Below are positions 1 through 12,027 of a stretch of DNA of 64,000 nt, in pieces. Position numbers and translations under genes: made by a program. The DNA lies in contig VWPU01008508.1 of assembly GCA_013398955.1 (NCBI GenBank), forward strand, positions 1 to 64,000, given 5' to 3'. The notes below the pieces were generated by a model, which ran no database searches, was not told the origin of the DNA, and saw only the letters and a program-made list of their open reading frames with translations. Position 1 is the first letter of the stretch. Each line of letters begins with the position of its first letter. Source of the DNA: Callaeas wilsoni. Lineage: Eukaryota > Chordata > Aves > Passeriformes > Callaeidae.

Positions 1-1119
1 GACAGACAAATTAAACACTAAGGAGCAATTAAATCTCCCCAAATTAAGAGTTGAAGAAAATGCACCTTTTCACATGACAACTGTTTAACCATTAAATACT
101 TTGAAAGAACAAGATGCTTGTTCTGGCTCTTCTTCCTTCTCAGATTCTTTCCATTTGGAGCCTCTGCAGGATCAGTTGGAGCAGAAAACAATTATTCCTG
201 CAATCTCACACATTCTCTGTGATATCTCTAAATTCATGTCACAAGAGAATTACTTGGTGACTTACTTAGGTATAGGAAACCTTCTCCAGAAAGTTCTTAC
301 CTAGATTAAAGGAATGGCTACAATAATTTTTAAAACAGTAATTCCATACAATGCTGAAGGAAGCTCAAAGGCATCATGAGTTAAAAAATTTTCACATAAT
401 ATTTTGTGAATCCAGAAGCTTAACTAACATCACTGCAGGGAAATGTAGCTTACCAAGGAAGTTTCTGTTTTTCAACCAACTTAATAATAAAATTAATATT
501 ATTTTAAATATGATGAAAAATCATAATTTTTTAAAAAAATATTTCTCCTGATCACAAACATATTGTAAAGAAAAGAATCTATTAAGAAGGGTGAGGTAAG
601 AAAATAAACCTGGTAAACTGATATCCAGGAAGCATCGTCTGGTTTTGCATTCTCTAATATCAATTTTTTTTCAGAAAAAAATAATTATATCATGTATTAT
701 AAATCAAAAAATGGTGAAGGAAAAGAAGATAACAGGAAGAAATGTGAAGCATTTTCTACTGTTGTGCAGTTAACTTCTGAAATTATACAATTTATGACAT
801 AAAATATCAAAAGAAATATGCTTTTTTAAAAAACCCTGGTTTACTTTTCTTAAAATATCTAGTAGCCTGAGGTCTGAGCATACATGTACACAGTACTAGA
901 AGTGAACAGTGTAAAACATTTGCAGCTCTATATGACCTTTGATCTTTTAAATAAAATTTGCTCTTCTTTCAAATAGCACATATAGAAGCAAGTAAGACTG
1001 AAAAAAATGTCATTTCAGTAAATGTCTTTTGATGAAGAAAATGAACTTGCCTAGTGAGCCACACCCTTGAGGGGAACCAAGTAAACTCCTCTGGGTGATG
1101 AACTGGAGGTGTTGGGTAG
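1..1119. other. AT-rich non-coding stretch
   Basis: No gene, RNA or transposon is recognised. The stretch is AT-rich with short A and T runs near 520-545 and 660-690. The open frames at 101-304 and 351-551 lack domain features and look like chance openings. Confidence 0.5.
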
Positions 1120-1338
1120 GTGCTGGGCGGTGAGGAGGAAATGGCAACGGTTGCAGTTGCTGTGCAGGAGAAGAAAGAACAGTGCAGGAGGTCTACAGGG
1201 TGACAGTGCAACGAAATCCAGCAGGAAAACAAGTTTTCTATTGAAATGGAGCAGGAATACAAGAAATGTCTGTCTGACATTAGCCTGCAGCTAGAAGATG
1301 AGTCTCTGGGGACTCATCTCTGTCAAACTTACCTCTAG
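1120..1338 (+). pseudogene. Possible decayed coding remnant with coiled-coil-like composition
   Basis: A single frame runs from after the TAG at 1117-1119 to the TAG at 1336-1338, broken once by an in-frame TGA at 1201-1203. The first part holds about 27 codons starting in a glutamate-rich patch, with an ATG at 1141. The second part holds 44 codons rich in Glu, Gln, Lys and Leu, including the stretches NEIQQENKF and MEQEYKKCLSDISLQLEDE, which look like an amphipathic coiled coil. The local base composition is more GC-rich than the flanks. I do not recognise the parent protein. It could be a pseudogene fragment, an exon of an undetected gene with the TGA spliced out, or a chance opening. No poly-A tail or target duplication was seen. 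Confidence 0.28.
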
Positions 1339-2670
1339 GATAAATTCTGTAAATTCCCCAAGGCAGGTTCTGTAGCTTGTTTTGTGCTCTGAGCGCAATG
1401 GCTCCCTGATCACAGAATCAATTTTGATTTTAGTGTTTTTCAGTGGTTTATGGCAAATGACCCGGTTTCCACAGGGTCTCTGTACCATGTATGCAAAATA
1501 GAAATATTTTCTTACTCTTCAGGTAATAGAAGGGTAAAGGAATAAAATCATTCAACACAATGAGAAAATATGTTTGTATACATATAGATGTGTAGGTAGA
1601 ATATATCAATAGATAGAATATAATCAATAAATATCAATATGCTCCTACTCTAGAGAAGTAAAAATATAAGTGAATCTGGCTTTTTTAAGGGTATTTTGTA
1701 ATGTCTTCTTTCAGATTTTAAGTAAGATGAGTATTTTTTGGTTCAATTTTAGAATGCAGAAGAACAGTGAACTTTGGAAAACATCTTCTTTCCATTTGTC
1801 AGATACAGTGGCATTGTATCTTAATAGGTTTTGCTTCATGATATGGTGCAGAGCTGTCTGACAAATAAAAAGGAGGGTCATATGAGAAACATTAATTTTA
1901 GTAGACATATGCTTACCTGCTCCAGTCACTTAAAATAAAAATAGTTTAAAGCAACAGCATATGTTTGTAAACCGGTCGGTGAATAATAATGCTTTATATC
2001 TCTCAATAAAAGGCCTCAAAAGACTTTGAACTTCACCACAGCTCTGAAGCTGGTATTTTGATATTCTTTTTGCAGACAGATAAATGGTTCTCAGGGGCTT
2101 TCAAACACATCAATTTTAGGGTCTCAGTTGAGAAATGCTGCAGCATTTGCTTGCTTACCTTTCTTCTTAATGGAAAGCAGAGAGGAGAAGAATACTGATC
2201 TTTTGCCATTCTCCTGCTTTGTTCATAAACTATTGCCAGTCTAAGAGTTGTCTCACGCTTAATTTTTTAAAAAAATACTTATATTTAGAGTTTGCAGCTT
2301 TAAAAATAGCAGGTTCAAATTAGGAACCTTGAACAATTTAACTAAAGCTTGTTACAGAAATAATTTTCATAATACCCTTTCTGAGAAAATTATGCCTTTA
2401 AAGGAAAAATATGATTAGAAATCTAACAAAATATATATGCATACATAAAAATAATGAAATTGTTATGTAGAATTCTATATCTTCTACTTTTGTTGGAAAA
2501 AAGAAAACTTACACAAAATTATGCAGAAGTAAGGAAGAACACACAAAAAGTTTTGCAATCAACAGAAGCTATAATATGAATGCAAGGTAGATGATGAATA
2601 ATCTATTAAGCTATTGACAAAAGCTGTAGTCTGAAAAAAAACAGATATTAAGCTCTGGAACATAAGGACA
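1339..2670. other. AT-rich non-coding stretch
   Basis: No gene or transposon is recognised. A short patch of interrupted TATC/ATAG-like repeats lies near 1565-1645. The rest is low-GC unique sequence. Confidence 0.5.
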
Positions 2671-2982
2671 GAGTCACAGAATGGCTTGGGTTATGAGGGA
2701 CCTCAAATATAACCTAGTTCCAATCCCTCTGCTCTGGGCAGGGACACCTTGCACTAGATCAGGTTGCTCAAAACTCCTTTCAGCCTGGTCTTGAACACTA
2801 CTGGGGATGGGGCACCCACAGCTTCTCTGGGCAGCCTTTGCAGTGCTTCACTGATCTCAAAGTGAAGAGTTTCTTCCTAATATCTAATCTAGACCTGACC
2901 TCTGTTCTTTTGAAGCCATTCCCCCTTGTCCTATACTTGCCCTCATAAAACGTCCCTCTCCAGCTTACTTGTAGGTTCACTT
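2671..2982 (-). mobile_element. CR1 LINE, 3' end fragment
   Basis: Read on the minus strand, this matches the conserved 3' region of avian CR1. The left edge carries the complement of the CR1 tail (GAGTCACAGAATGGC). It continues through the diagnostic blocks for 'gggcagggacacc', 'gccttgaacac' and 'cctaatatctaatc'. About 310 bp remain, so the copy is strongly 5'-truncated, as is usual for CR1. The minus-strand open frame 2798-3028 is a relic of the last codons and UTR and is not a gene. Confidence 0.93.
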
Positions 2983-3224
2983 TATAATAATGTAAAGGTT
3001 CTCTGAGAAGTTCATGTAAAGGCGACATATTTTGTACTTTTCAGTTTCCTTTGAGCTTTACAGAATTTAGCAATACCTTTAGAGGTGTGGGTTCCTGCTG
3101 TCCATCCTGTTGCTGGCCCTGCTCTGAGACATATAGATATTTATAAAGGACATCTTCTTCTTGAAATGTAGTAAATGTGTCTTCAGTGCTCTGTTTTTCC
3201 ACAAAACCACAGCACATAGCATAG

Positions 3225-3335
3225 CATCCTTAAAACAAAAAAAAACACCAAAACAGCAAGAAACTCCCCCTAAAACTAAAAACCAACCAACCAAATACAC
3301 CAAAAAAGAATAAAAAATAAAATAATTCTCATTTT
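3225..3335. repeat. A/C-rich low-complexity tract
   Basis: Runs of A broken by C, with a short CCAA repeat near 3283-3294. The composition is simple and no unit is maintained throughout. Confidence 0.6.
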
Positions 3336-3702
3336 TACTATAATTCTTCACTTTTGAATACTTTTGAAACAGACCTCTTATTTCTCTTTCCAAACTAAAT
3401 ATTATTGCTTTTGGTATTTTTCTGTATTGCCTCTCTCTTTGGCTCTTACCAGAGAAGATAATTTCTTTCTTACCATTAGCAGTTAAGAATCACTAAGCAC
3501 AAAGAGGCCTTATTAACAATCATCTTGGACCCACAAGCTCTGCTGTAAATACACACAGAAAATGCTATTTGTGGTGAGAAAGTAACAAATAGAAGTTTTC
3601 ACTTCACTGCTTCAATTGCCATTCTCCAAAGGGAAACATACAGTGTCCATGCCTCATTGAACATGGATTCGATGTATTTCTATTACAAGGAAAAAGAAAT
3701 TC

Positions 3703-3726
3703 ATTATTACTACTACTACTACTACA
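3703..3726. repeat. (TAC)n trinucleotide microsatellite
   Basis: About six uninterrupted TAC units preceded by ATT units. Confidence 0.85.
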
Positions 3727-5288
3727 AATTGATGAGATAAAATACTGGGTGTCTGAAAAGATGCTTTCTAAAATGAACCCGTAGGTCATTCCAAAATAGA
3801 AACCTCTGTCACTATTTCTGTCAGTGAGTGTCAGCAGACTGTTAAATATAATTACCTTCTTGTTTTTTGTGATAACATTTATTATTTCCCACCTGATAAA
3901 ACAGACTCCTTTCCTCTAGAGATTAATGGTCCTCCTGGAGTTTACATTGATGCAATGTTAAAGAAAATGATAAATTTTTCTGATTTTCTGAATGAGAAAT
4001 GTGCTACATTTTTTGATAGCAAAATTAGTTGATTTCCTTTAAAAAAATCCTTCATCCAAGAACTTTGAACTTGACATATACGATTTTTTCCTTGAAAATT
4101 ACATCCACTCAGCATTTTGGTTTCTCTTAACAGAACACCACTTTTTTCTTACTCTCCTGTGATGGGTCTGATTTTACAATACAGCAGTTCAAAGTTTCCT
4201 GTATAACTCCCATTGAAAGTCATTAGTATAATACACCCTTTTAACAAGACGCTATATAAAAGTGTAATGACTAGTGTGCTCACTACAGCCTCATTTACTG
4301 TCCTCTAAATTGGTAAATTTCATGTTCCAAAAGATGTAGGTTAAAAAAAAAGACATCCACAGTTTTATATTTTTGTTCAGCTCAGCCGTCTCTACTACTG
4401 GGCCAACATTTGGTGATCTTTTGTAATGAAAATACTTTACGCCTAGGAAAGAGTCCTTAAAAATTTTCTCACACATATAATTGAGCAGCGTGGAAGAAGA
4501 ATTCTGTTTGGGATTCAAGTTGCTGGTCCAGTGCCTATTTGCTTTGTGACTTTGTTTGAGTTCCTCATCTCTGTCTGTTCCTCTGTGTTGTCCAGATCAG
4601 AATCTTTGCCTGACCAGGGCTATTTCTTGCTCTGTGTATGTGCGAATTGACTGCCCAATGCAATGGAGCATTGAGATGCTTTCGCATATCTACTCTACTC
4701 TAATAAAATAATTAATTATAATTAGGCAGGAGTTAATGGTCCAAGACATTTCTACAGCTCTTCCCTTTTAGGAAATGTCTTGGTAGTAAACAAAATCTTT
4801 TTGTCAAAAGCAAATGATACTTTACTATGACAGGGCTAATACTTGGAGAATCTTTGAGGTACAAAAGTCAGAAATACTGGTTCTACTCAAAAAAAAGAAT
4901 TACAGTTTTTAATATATAAGACTTGCTTATGGATGTTGAGATTTTAATATATATTTCACTTTCAAAGGCTTTTATTTAACCTCTGTTAAAGACAGAAGGA
5001 AAAGAGAGTTTTAGTCATTTTTCTGGAGTCAGATAACAAGTCACATTTTTATATTGCATTTTTCATCTGATTTCTGGTTCCAAGGATCTGAGATTATAAA
5101 TACTGTTTGCGTTTCAGTTTCCCCATACATGTTGGTAGTAATGAAAGGAAAGACCCTGATCCTGTTCTGTGGTCAGCATCACTCACCAGTGATGAGCCTG
5201 GTGAAGAGAGACAAGCAGGGGTAGTTAGTGACAAGTGAGGACACCGAATTCCTGGGAGTAAAAGAGACTATGGAAGAGGGGAGTGTTA

Positions 5289-5312
5289 GGGGATGGGGAA
5301 ATAGGGAGTGGG
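5289..5312 (+). other. Predicted G-quadruplex motif
   Basis: Four G runs of 4, 4, 3 and 3 with loops of 2, 5 and 3 bases fit the canonical G3+N1-7 pattern on the plus strand. It sits in a purine-biased patch (about 5260-5360) with no recognised gene nearby. Confidence 0.6.
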
Positions 5313-6228
5313 AGTGCAGAGGCAGGGTTCTAGGGCTTTTAGAGGAAAGGAGGATAGATACACCAGTGAGATCTCTGGAATACTCTCTCCAGCCTACCCA
5401 CAGCATGGGGTCACGCACAGATCTGGTTTCAAGTTCATGAAATGGAAAGTTAGTGCTAGGTGTCTAGGTCAAATACTTATTCAGCCAGTCATCACAGCTT
5501 TACTGATGATAGTGAAATTATGCCAGATAACCTGTGTCTTACCTTTCTTTTGAATATCTCATGTTTCAAAGGTCTTTATCCTGCAGTGCTGAGTGCCTTC
5601 CCTCCCGCCTGATCACATTAGTGATCATGCTTAGAAGATTCAGCCATAACTCTGCCCCATGTAACTCTTCCATCTCTATCGTCTCATATAAGGGCAGTTC
5701 ACAGGTAGGGAGCAAGATGGGTACATAGAATAAGCACATTATTTAATAGTTTTCTTCTACATTAGCTCTCATAGAATTTTTCTCTTGTCATCTGCAAAAA
5801 TGAAGAGTGTTAAAACATTTTAGGAAACTTTTAAATACTCATTCTCATAGCAGCACTAGTAAAAAATATTGAACTTTTGCACCATGTTCCATTTAAAGCT
5901 TGTCAAGTGTTTTTTGAGTATCCAGTTTCTGTGATAAAATTCCAGAATGATAAATGAAAACTTTTTTCTTCCAAAAGGCACAATTCCACAGTAATCAAGT
6001 AAAGAAAGATTTCTGATATTCAGATTAGAGTTTTATGGTCCAAATGGCAAAGGGTAGCACTTCAGTATTTTGGAGTGCTTAATCATTAGCTCCCCATCCA
6101 CTGTATGGGAGAGGCATGTTCAGAATGCAAGTGGGATTAAGTAAATTATATTTAAGCAGCATATCATTTGTACAAGAAGCACTCTCTGTCTTGTTTTGGA
6201 AATGTTCCATCATATAAACATAAAAGTT

Positions 6229-6260
6229 AGATACCATCACTGATACAAGCGATGGTATCT
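6229..6260. repeat. Perfect 10-bp inverted repeat
   Basis: AGATACCATC at 6229-6238 pairs perfectly with GATGGTATCT at 6251-6260 across a 12-base spacer. No associated gene or transposon is recognised. Confidence 0.8.
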
Positions 6261-8880
6261 CACACTACAACCCTGCCTCCTTTCTTAATTTTTAATGGAG
6301 AACTGAGAAACTGCAGAGTGAGAGACTTTTGGTGATACCAGCCAGTACCTGAAGGTAAGTGCATGCCATCATGCTACTATGGTGATGAAGGCTTTGATAT
6401 TCCACATCCCAGAGAAATAACGAAAGTGTCACTACCATGAGAGGAATTCTTTCAACAGCCCCTGGGATAGGATAACTGCTGAGATCCATGGGATATTATA
6501 TGTTATAAGCCCCATTAAAGTGTACTTCAGTATACTTACTAACACTTGAAAGGCTGCCCAAGGCTAACTGGGCTGATTTATTTGTCATAACAACAGCTAT
6601 TTTGTAGGTAAACTTAAATTCAGATATTGAATGCAAATAGAAACGTGGGCACAGGAAGAAATTAAACTCCACACTCCGTCAGAGTGAAAGATTGTTTGCA
6701 GCAGTCATTTATATGTTGTTTATGAGCCTTAAAATGTTTACTATTTCACATGTTGTGTTGACAAACTAGTCTGTCAGACATGATCAGTCAGGTGACAAAA
6801 ACTAATCTTCTTTTCTTCCGTTGCATACCTTCCCACAAGCCAGAGTAGCTGAGACAGGTGTTTTATAATGAGAATGGGTAGCATTTTCCTTGACAGTTAT
6901 TTTTACTCTTTCTTTTCATAAAGCCACTTATGATACCCCCGCCCTCTGGTTTTCCTTTTTTATTCTTACTTTTAATAACTGAGTTGATCTTTTTACTGAA
7001 TCAATTTGCGTATAAAGGATAAATTTTTCATTCAAGGGAATTTTTAAAATTAGTGATGCTATGCCCTCTGGAAAAAAGCCTGCTTTTGGAGCTTCCTCAC
7101 CTGAGATGTTTAGCAGAGTGAATGTTGCTTTGCTGTTGCTTCTGTAACAAGGTGAGCTGTTTGTCCTGCACCTTCTTGGACAGATGTGATAGCTTGGGCT
7201 CCCTCTGTCCTTTTAATTTTCATGAGTTCTTCACTAAAAAACAGATCTGATGCCTCCCTTATGGTAACTTCATGTTTTCTTGTACTAATATCTGATTTTA
7301 AAAAGGCAACACAGAAGCCAGAAACAAATAGTGCTCAGCCATATTTTAGCTTTTTCCCCTAGTTATTCTGGTTCCTGCCTCAGCTTTCCGAGATTCCTAA
7401 GGTTCTAATTTGAAAGTTAGAGTTGCTTTTTAGGTCAAATATTGGAATAAATAAAATTGATAAACACATTTAGTCACTTTTAAAATGTATTATTATTAAT
7501 TCAGGAGATCCTAAGTAGTTTGCAGTATAACAAAAAAGTTGTGGTTTTTCTCTTTTTTTAATTTTTAAAAAAGAGCTTGCACTTTTACATTTCTATTCAA
7601 GAAATATCACTTAGCTGGCAAACACTGATAAAGGTAGGATTTAAGTCAAGCATACATTTTAAGTGCGTAATCCTGATGGTATAAATTTCTAGAATTATCA
7701 GACAGTGCAAAGGAGAATTGGAAAAATTGTTCTCAATACAGAAGTTTCTTTTTAAAGCATCATTTGTAGTCTTTGTAAAACTGTCAAAGTAAGCCAGAAG
7801 CTATGCTTTTGGAAAGAGGTACACACAGTCATCAAATCTTATGCCCATGAAAGTTGAAAGCAAAGTAGTAATTGCTGGACTCCCTGGAAGGGTACAGCTT
7901 GAGAAGCCCACAGGAAGGACAGAAGTTCTACTTGTTAAATCAACCGTTTGTAACACATAAGCAAAGACTGGAGAATGAAGATGTCAATAGTTGTCTCTTT
8001 TACTGGCGTTGCATAAGTGTATGAGAAAGGTACCTGAAAGATCATCTTGGAGACAGCAAGAATTCTGTATTTGAGAAACTGAGGAGAAGGTGCAAGAGCT
8101 TTAGCTGCCCTAGAGTCAGGGAGGTTAAAGTACTCTGAGGACAGAGTGATACCGAACAGAAAGGACTCCATGCTGGTTTAATCTTGGGGAAACCTGGAAC
8201 AGCTAGAGGGAAATCCAGTGGCTAAGAATAACAAAAAAACCCAAAAATCCACAACAAACTAACAAACAAAAATCAAATTCCTTAATTTATTTTTTCCTTT
8301 TTCTTGTTTCCCAAAGTTTATTAGCTTTCAGAATGTTCAGAAACATAACCTCTTCCTTCTAAATCAAAACATAGTTGAATTTTAAGCTTAACTAGCATTT
8401 AAAATGAATTTGAGTAATCTAGACTTCTCGTGTGTGAAAAAAAGCAAATCTAAATTAAGTGAACTGTGAAGACAAATAGGTTTAAAAGTTTCAATTGAAA
8501 ATTTAGAGCATCTACATAGGCTGACTGTACAAGTATTGATATTCAGGCGAATGAAATGGGCCCTCAGAGAATACACTAGGAAATATTAAAAATCTTTTAG
8601 TAATTTAGTCATTTTCATATTTAAAATTTACATGATAATTGTCCTCTGTATTTTGCACATGTGGAATTTAAGATATAATTATTTCAAAATAGGATTTAAT
8701 TATAGTAAAATGATATTGTATGTCATGTGGAAGAAGACTATTCAGATTTATTACACACCCACAAACTGAATATTATCAAACCAAAGGATTAGCAGGAAAG
8801 CTGATAGGAAATAACAATGCAAAATTAAAATAAAAATGTATAACAATGTATACAATAGGAAATTTTTATAATCCATGCAT

Positions 8881-8918
8881 AATTTTGCTTAATCAAATGA
8901 ATTTTGCTTAATCTAATG
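8881..8918. repeat. 19-bp tandem duplication
   Basis: AATTTTGCTTAATCAAATG is followed directly by the same unit with one substitution. Two copies only. Confidence 0.85.
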
Positions 8919-10761
8919 AATTCCATGGTAAAATTCATAATGCCTATTTCTCAATTCAAGTTCTTTCCCTGAAAGTCTTCTATATCTACTGTTAGAATGA
9001 AATACTAGCAAAACCTTAAATTAAAAATTCTTATATGGAGTTTGTATTCATCCACCTCCTTTTGTTAATCATCCAAGGTGTGCCTAATTTATGTGTTCAG
9101 CCACTGGAATGTAGTCTTTTTTCTTATTACTGAAATTCAGTTTAAGCCTTGAGTATTTCGTGCCTTGCCTACTCATTCTCTTGACTCCTCCAAATTATTC
9201 TTGCATAAATCTTCCAAAGTTTAATTTTTTTAAGATAACTGTGGTTTCTCATAGTTTGGTTAATTATATTGTATTTAAATTATCTGGCAATTTTGCCTAC
9301 TGTCTTAAACTCAGGTTTCTTCTTCCTACTGTAAATTTTTACTGGTATTAGTAGCAGTAGTACACCTATAATTCTTTGTTAAGCAGATAGGTTATTTTTA
9401 ATAAAAGCTATTTATGGAACATTGCATAATTCACTTGTAGAGAATATTTATCTGCATCTTAGCTATAGTAGTAGAAATGAAATGTCATATATATTTTCCT
9501 TTACTCTTATCTATAAAACTCACTTAAGAAACATCTATCTGATCTTTGAAATAAAACACTGGAACAGTTCCATCTTCTCTGAAATATCAGTTCCTTTAAG
9601 AGGTTTATTTTATGTAATCTAGTCTTGATGGTTTTACTTGTAATATTGTAGGATTATTCCACTTTTTGTTCAAACACTGAAGAGAGACTATTTTTCTAAT
9701 ACATCATGGAGCTTTAAATCATGTTTTATGGAAACAGTAAAAGCAGGGTCACTGAGCCATATTGAGTTTATATTTACCCCATCTGTTGAAAAGGTAGATT
9801 ATTACATTCAGTGCATGTCCTCTGAAAAAACTTCTGAAACTTGTTTCTGTTCTAATTGTCTGTTATGATAACAAGTCCCTGATAAGCTCTACAAAAATAG
9901 CATTTTGAATTATATATTCAGTACACTGCTTCCAGTTTCCTGATAGATCTAGCATAAGTTTTGATGGACATAATGCAAGGAGCTCAAACACATATTTAAT
10001 ATCATGTTAATAATTGGGTACTCTATGAAATGATTAATATGGTTCTCTTGAAGCAAAGAATGAACATGACTTTTCTTTAAACTAGACATGGGTTTGCACT
10101 AGAAATGTGTCTTTGGAACACCAGATGCCTTAGTTTCCGTAATAAATGTTGTCAATCTTATTTCTTTAAAACATGGGGAAGAACAGTCTTTGTGGTAGTT
10201 GCTATACATAATTTTTCAATTCAGCTGAAGCCTTTTCCATGGGAAAAGTTCCAAACAAATAAATTTGTTGATAAGGGACTTGTGAATGTACAGTTCATAA
10301 ATTAACTTTCTGTCTTAAGATCCCATAGAAATTATCAATTATATGGATAACAATTTTATGTAAACTGAAGGTCTTTGCAAGCTTTGGCATAAGAAATAAA
10401 CTATCTTTTTAAAGTATTCTTTATCTGATATTCTTGCAAAGGTGTACCTGTGCGACTTATTTTCTTGAATATGGATCTTTTAAGACCATTTTACAGATTT
10501 ATTGAATCATTCTAGTTGCATTGAAAATATTTTAAGAAAAAAAAATAGTAACTTATTACCTCTATTTGTTAAAAATAATCATATTTGCTACCAAATTCAG
10601 TGATTAGAAGATGGAATTTGAAGATTGAATTTTGATTTTTTCAAGAGACTGAAGTTCACTCTTTTACGATACCATATTTTAAATTGTTTCTATCAATTTC
10701 ATGGTCCTCATAACTGATCAGGGTAGTTGTAGTTTTCCCTGGGAAACATTTGAAGTATGAT

Positions 10762-10869
10762 TGAATGCGGCTCTGAACAACCTTAGTTGACTGTGTCCCT
10801 GCTTATTGCAGGGTGTTTGGACTAGATGACCCTTCAATCTCAACCACTCTGTGTTTCTAAGATGATTCT
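10762..10869 (+). mobile_element. CR1 LINE, extreme 3' end
   Basis: About 110 bp match the end of CR1 in plus orientation. It holds the 'ctctgaacaacc' block, the 'tgtccctgc..attgcaggg' block and 'ttggactagatgacc', and ends in a degraded octamer-type tail (GATGATTCTG). It is a very short, diverged, 5'-truncated copy. Confidence 0.88.
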
Positions 10870-11975
10870 GCGATAAATGAGTAATCTCCCATAGATTTGA
10901 ATTCGCACAGTTTGCACTAAAATTATTCAGTAAGAGTAAGTGTAAAAAAGACAGTATTTTCTTATGAAGATACTTATGAATGTCTTATTCAGTGAAAGTA
11001 AAGTTAACCACAAATTTATAGAAGAGAGAAATGCAGAAAATGCCCTGAAGCTGACCCGATAGATTGTTCTATAAAGATGTGAGGGGAAGTGTCTCCACTG
11101 TTTTTGAAGAATATTTTACTTCTGAGAAGAGGGTGGTGTACATGAAGTATAACGGTTCTTGCCATGGCCATACCAGCATAAAAAGCTCAAGTGAACTTAT
11201 ACTGTGGTTGAAAAGCCTCTTTGACATCTAGGGAATGCATTCTAACAACTGTACACTCACTCTATGGGATCTTATTGTGGTTAAGAATAAAAAAATATGA
11301 TTTAAAAAAAACCAAAACTTTTGCATATGAAAATGCAAACACCAAGTTTCAGTAGCAAGATCCAGCCTCAGAATTATGCAACAGAGTAATAGTCCATATC
11401 TCATCTGTCATGACAATTGGTTCACACCTTTAAAAGTTTTCTATTCTTGTTCACAAAGCAAGTGATACTTTCATTAAAAATAAATTCATTTGATTTTAGC
11501 GAACTTGTTGATGAACACAAATATAAACAGTTCAAAAATGTATGGTATTTTAGTTAACAGTATAATAGACTTCAGACAAAGAGTGAAGATGGTAAAAAGT
11601 TGCCAAAGTAAAAAAAGTAAAAAATTACAGAATTAATCTGTGCACAACAAAGTGAAAATATGGGAGGTTTCTTGTGATGTGAAAAAAAAAATTTAAAACT
11701 ATGCTAAAATGTTTTGTCATGGAAATTAATAATATATCAGGAAAGATTTTCAGATACCTTGTTGTTCTGAGTAATTTTTTTTTGCATTTTTTAATGCCAG
11801 AACTATGGCTTACCTAAAATACTTTTCTCATTTTGAGTAAAGGAGACAGAACTGACTCCAAAGGAAACAGTTATCTGGGCAATGACTCCACAAGGTGAGC
11901 ATAATAAAAGAACCCTCTTAGAGTTTTTGGTTTTTTTCCTGAAACTGAACTATGGAGCTTACCAGAAGAATATTT
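10870..11975. other. AT-rich non-coding stretch
   Basis: No gene, RNA or transposon is recognised. Short A runs occur near 11290-11320 and 11680-11695. Confidence 0.5.
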
Positions 11976-12027
11976 TGTTTTATTTTATTTTATTTTATTT
12001 TATTTTATTTTATTTTATTTTATTTTA
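11976..12027. repeat. (TATTT)n pentanucleotide microsatellite
   Basis: About ten near-perfect TATTT units. On the minus strand this reads as an (AAATA)n tail. It follows a pyrimidine-rich, more GC-rich patch on its right, so it could be the A-rich tail of a minus-strand retroposed sequence. Confidence 0.93.

Larger units (their letters stand above)
3336..10760. other. Long AT-rich stretch without recognised genes
   Basis: Unique AT-rich DNA. A (TAC)n microsatellite lies at about 3703-3726 and an A-rich patch at about 8228-8275. Local curiosities are a G-quadruplex motif (5289-5312), a perfect hairpin (6229-6260) and a 19-bp tandem duplication (8881-8918). None of the short frames shows a convincing domain. 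Confidence 0.5.

Noticed and set aside
4525..4590. Phrase resembling a MIR SINE (tgtgactttg...cctctgtgtt)
   Set aside because: The resemblance is short and lacks the rest of the MIR core. It could not be supported by eye.
6280..6360. GTAAGT donor-like site at 6354
   Set aside because: No good acceptor with an open frame lies upstream within exon range.
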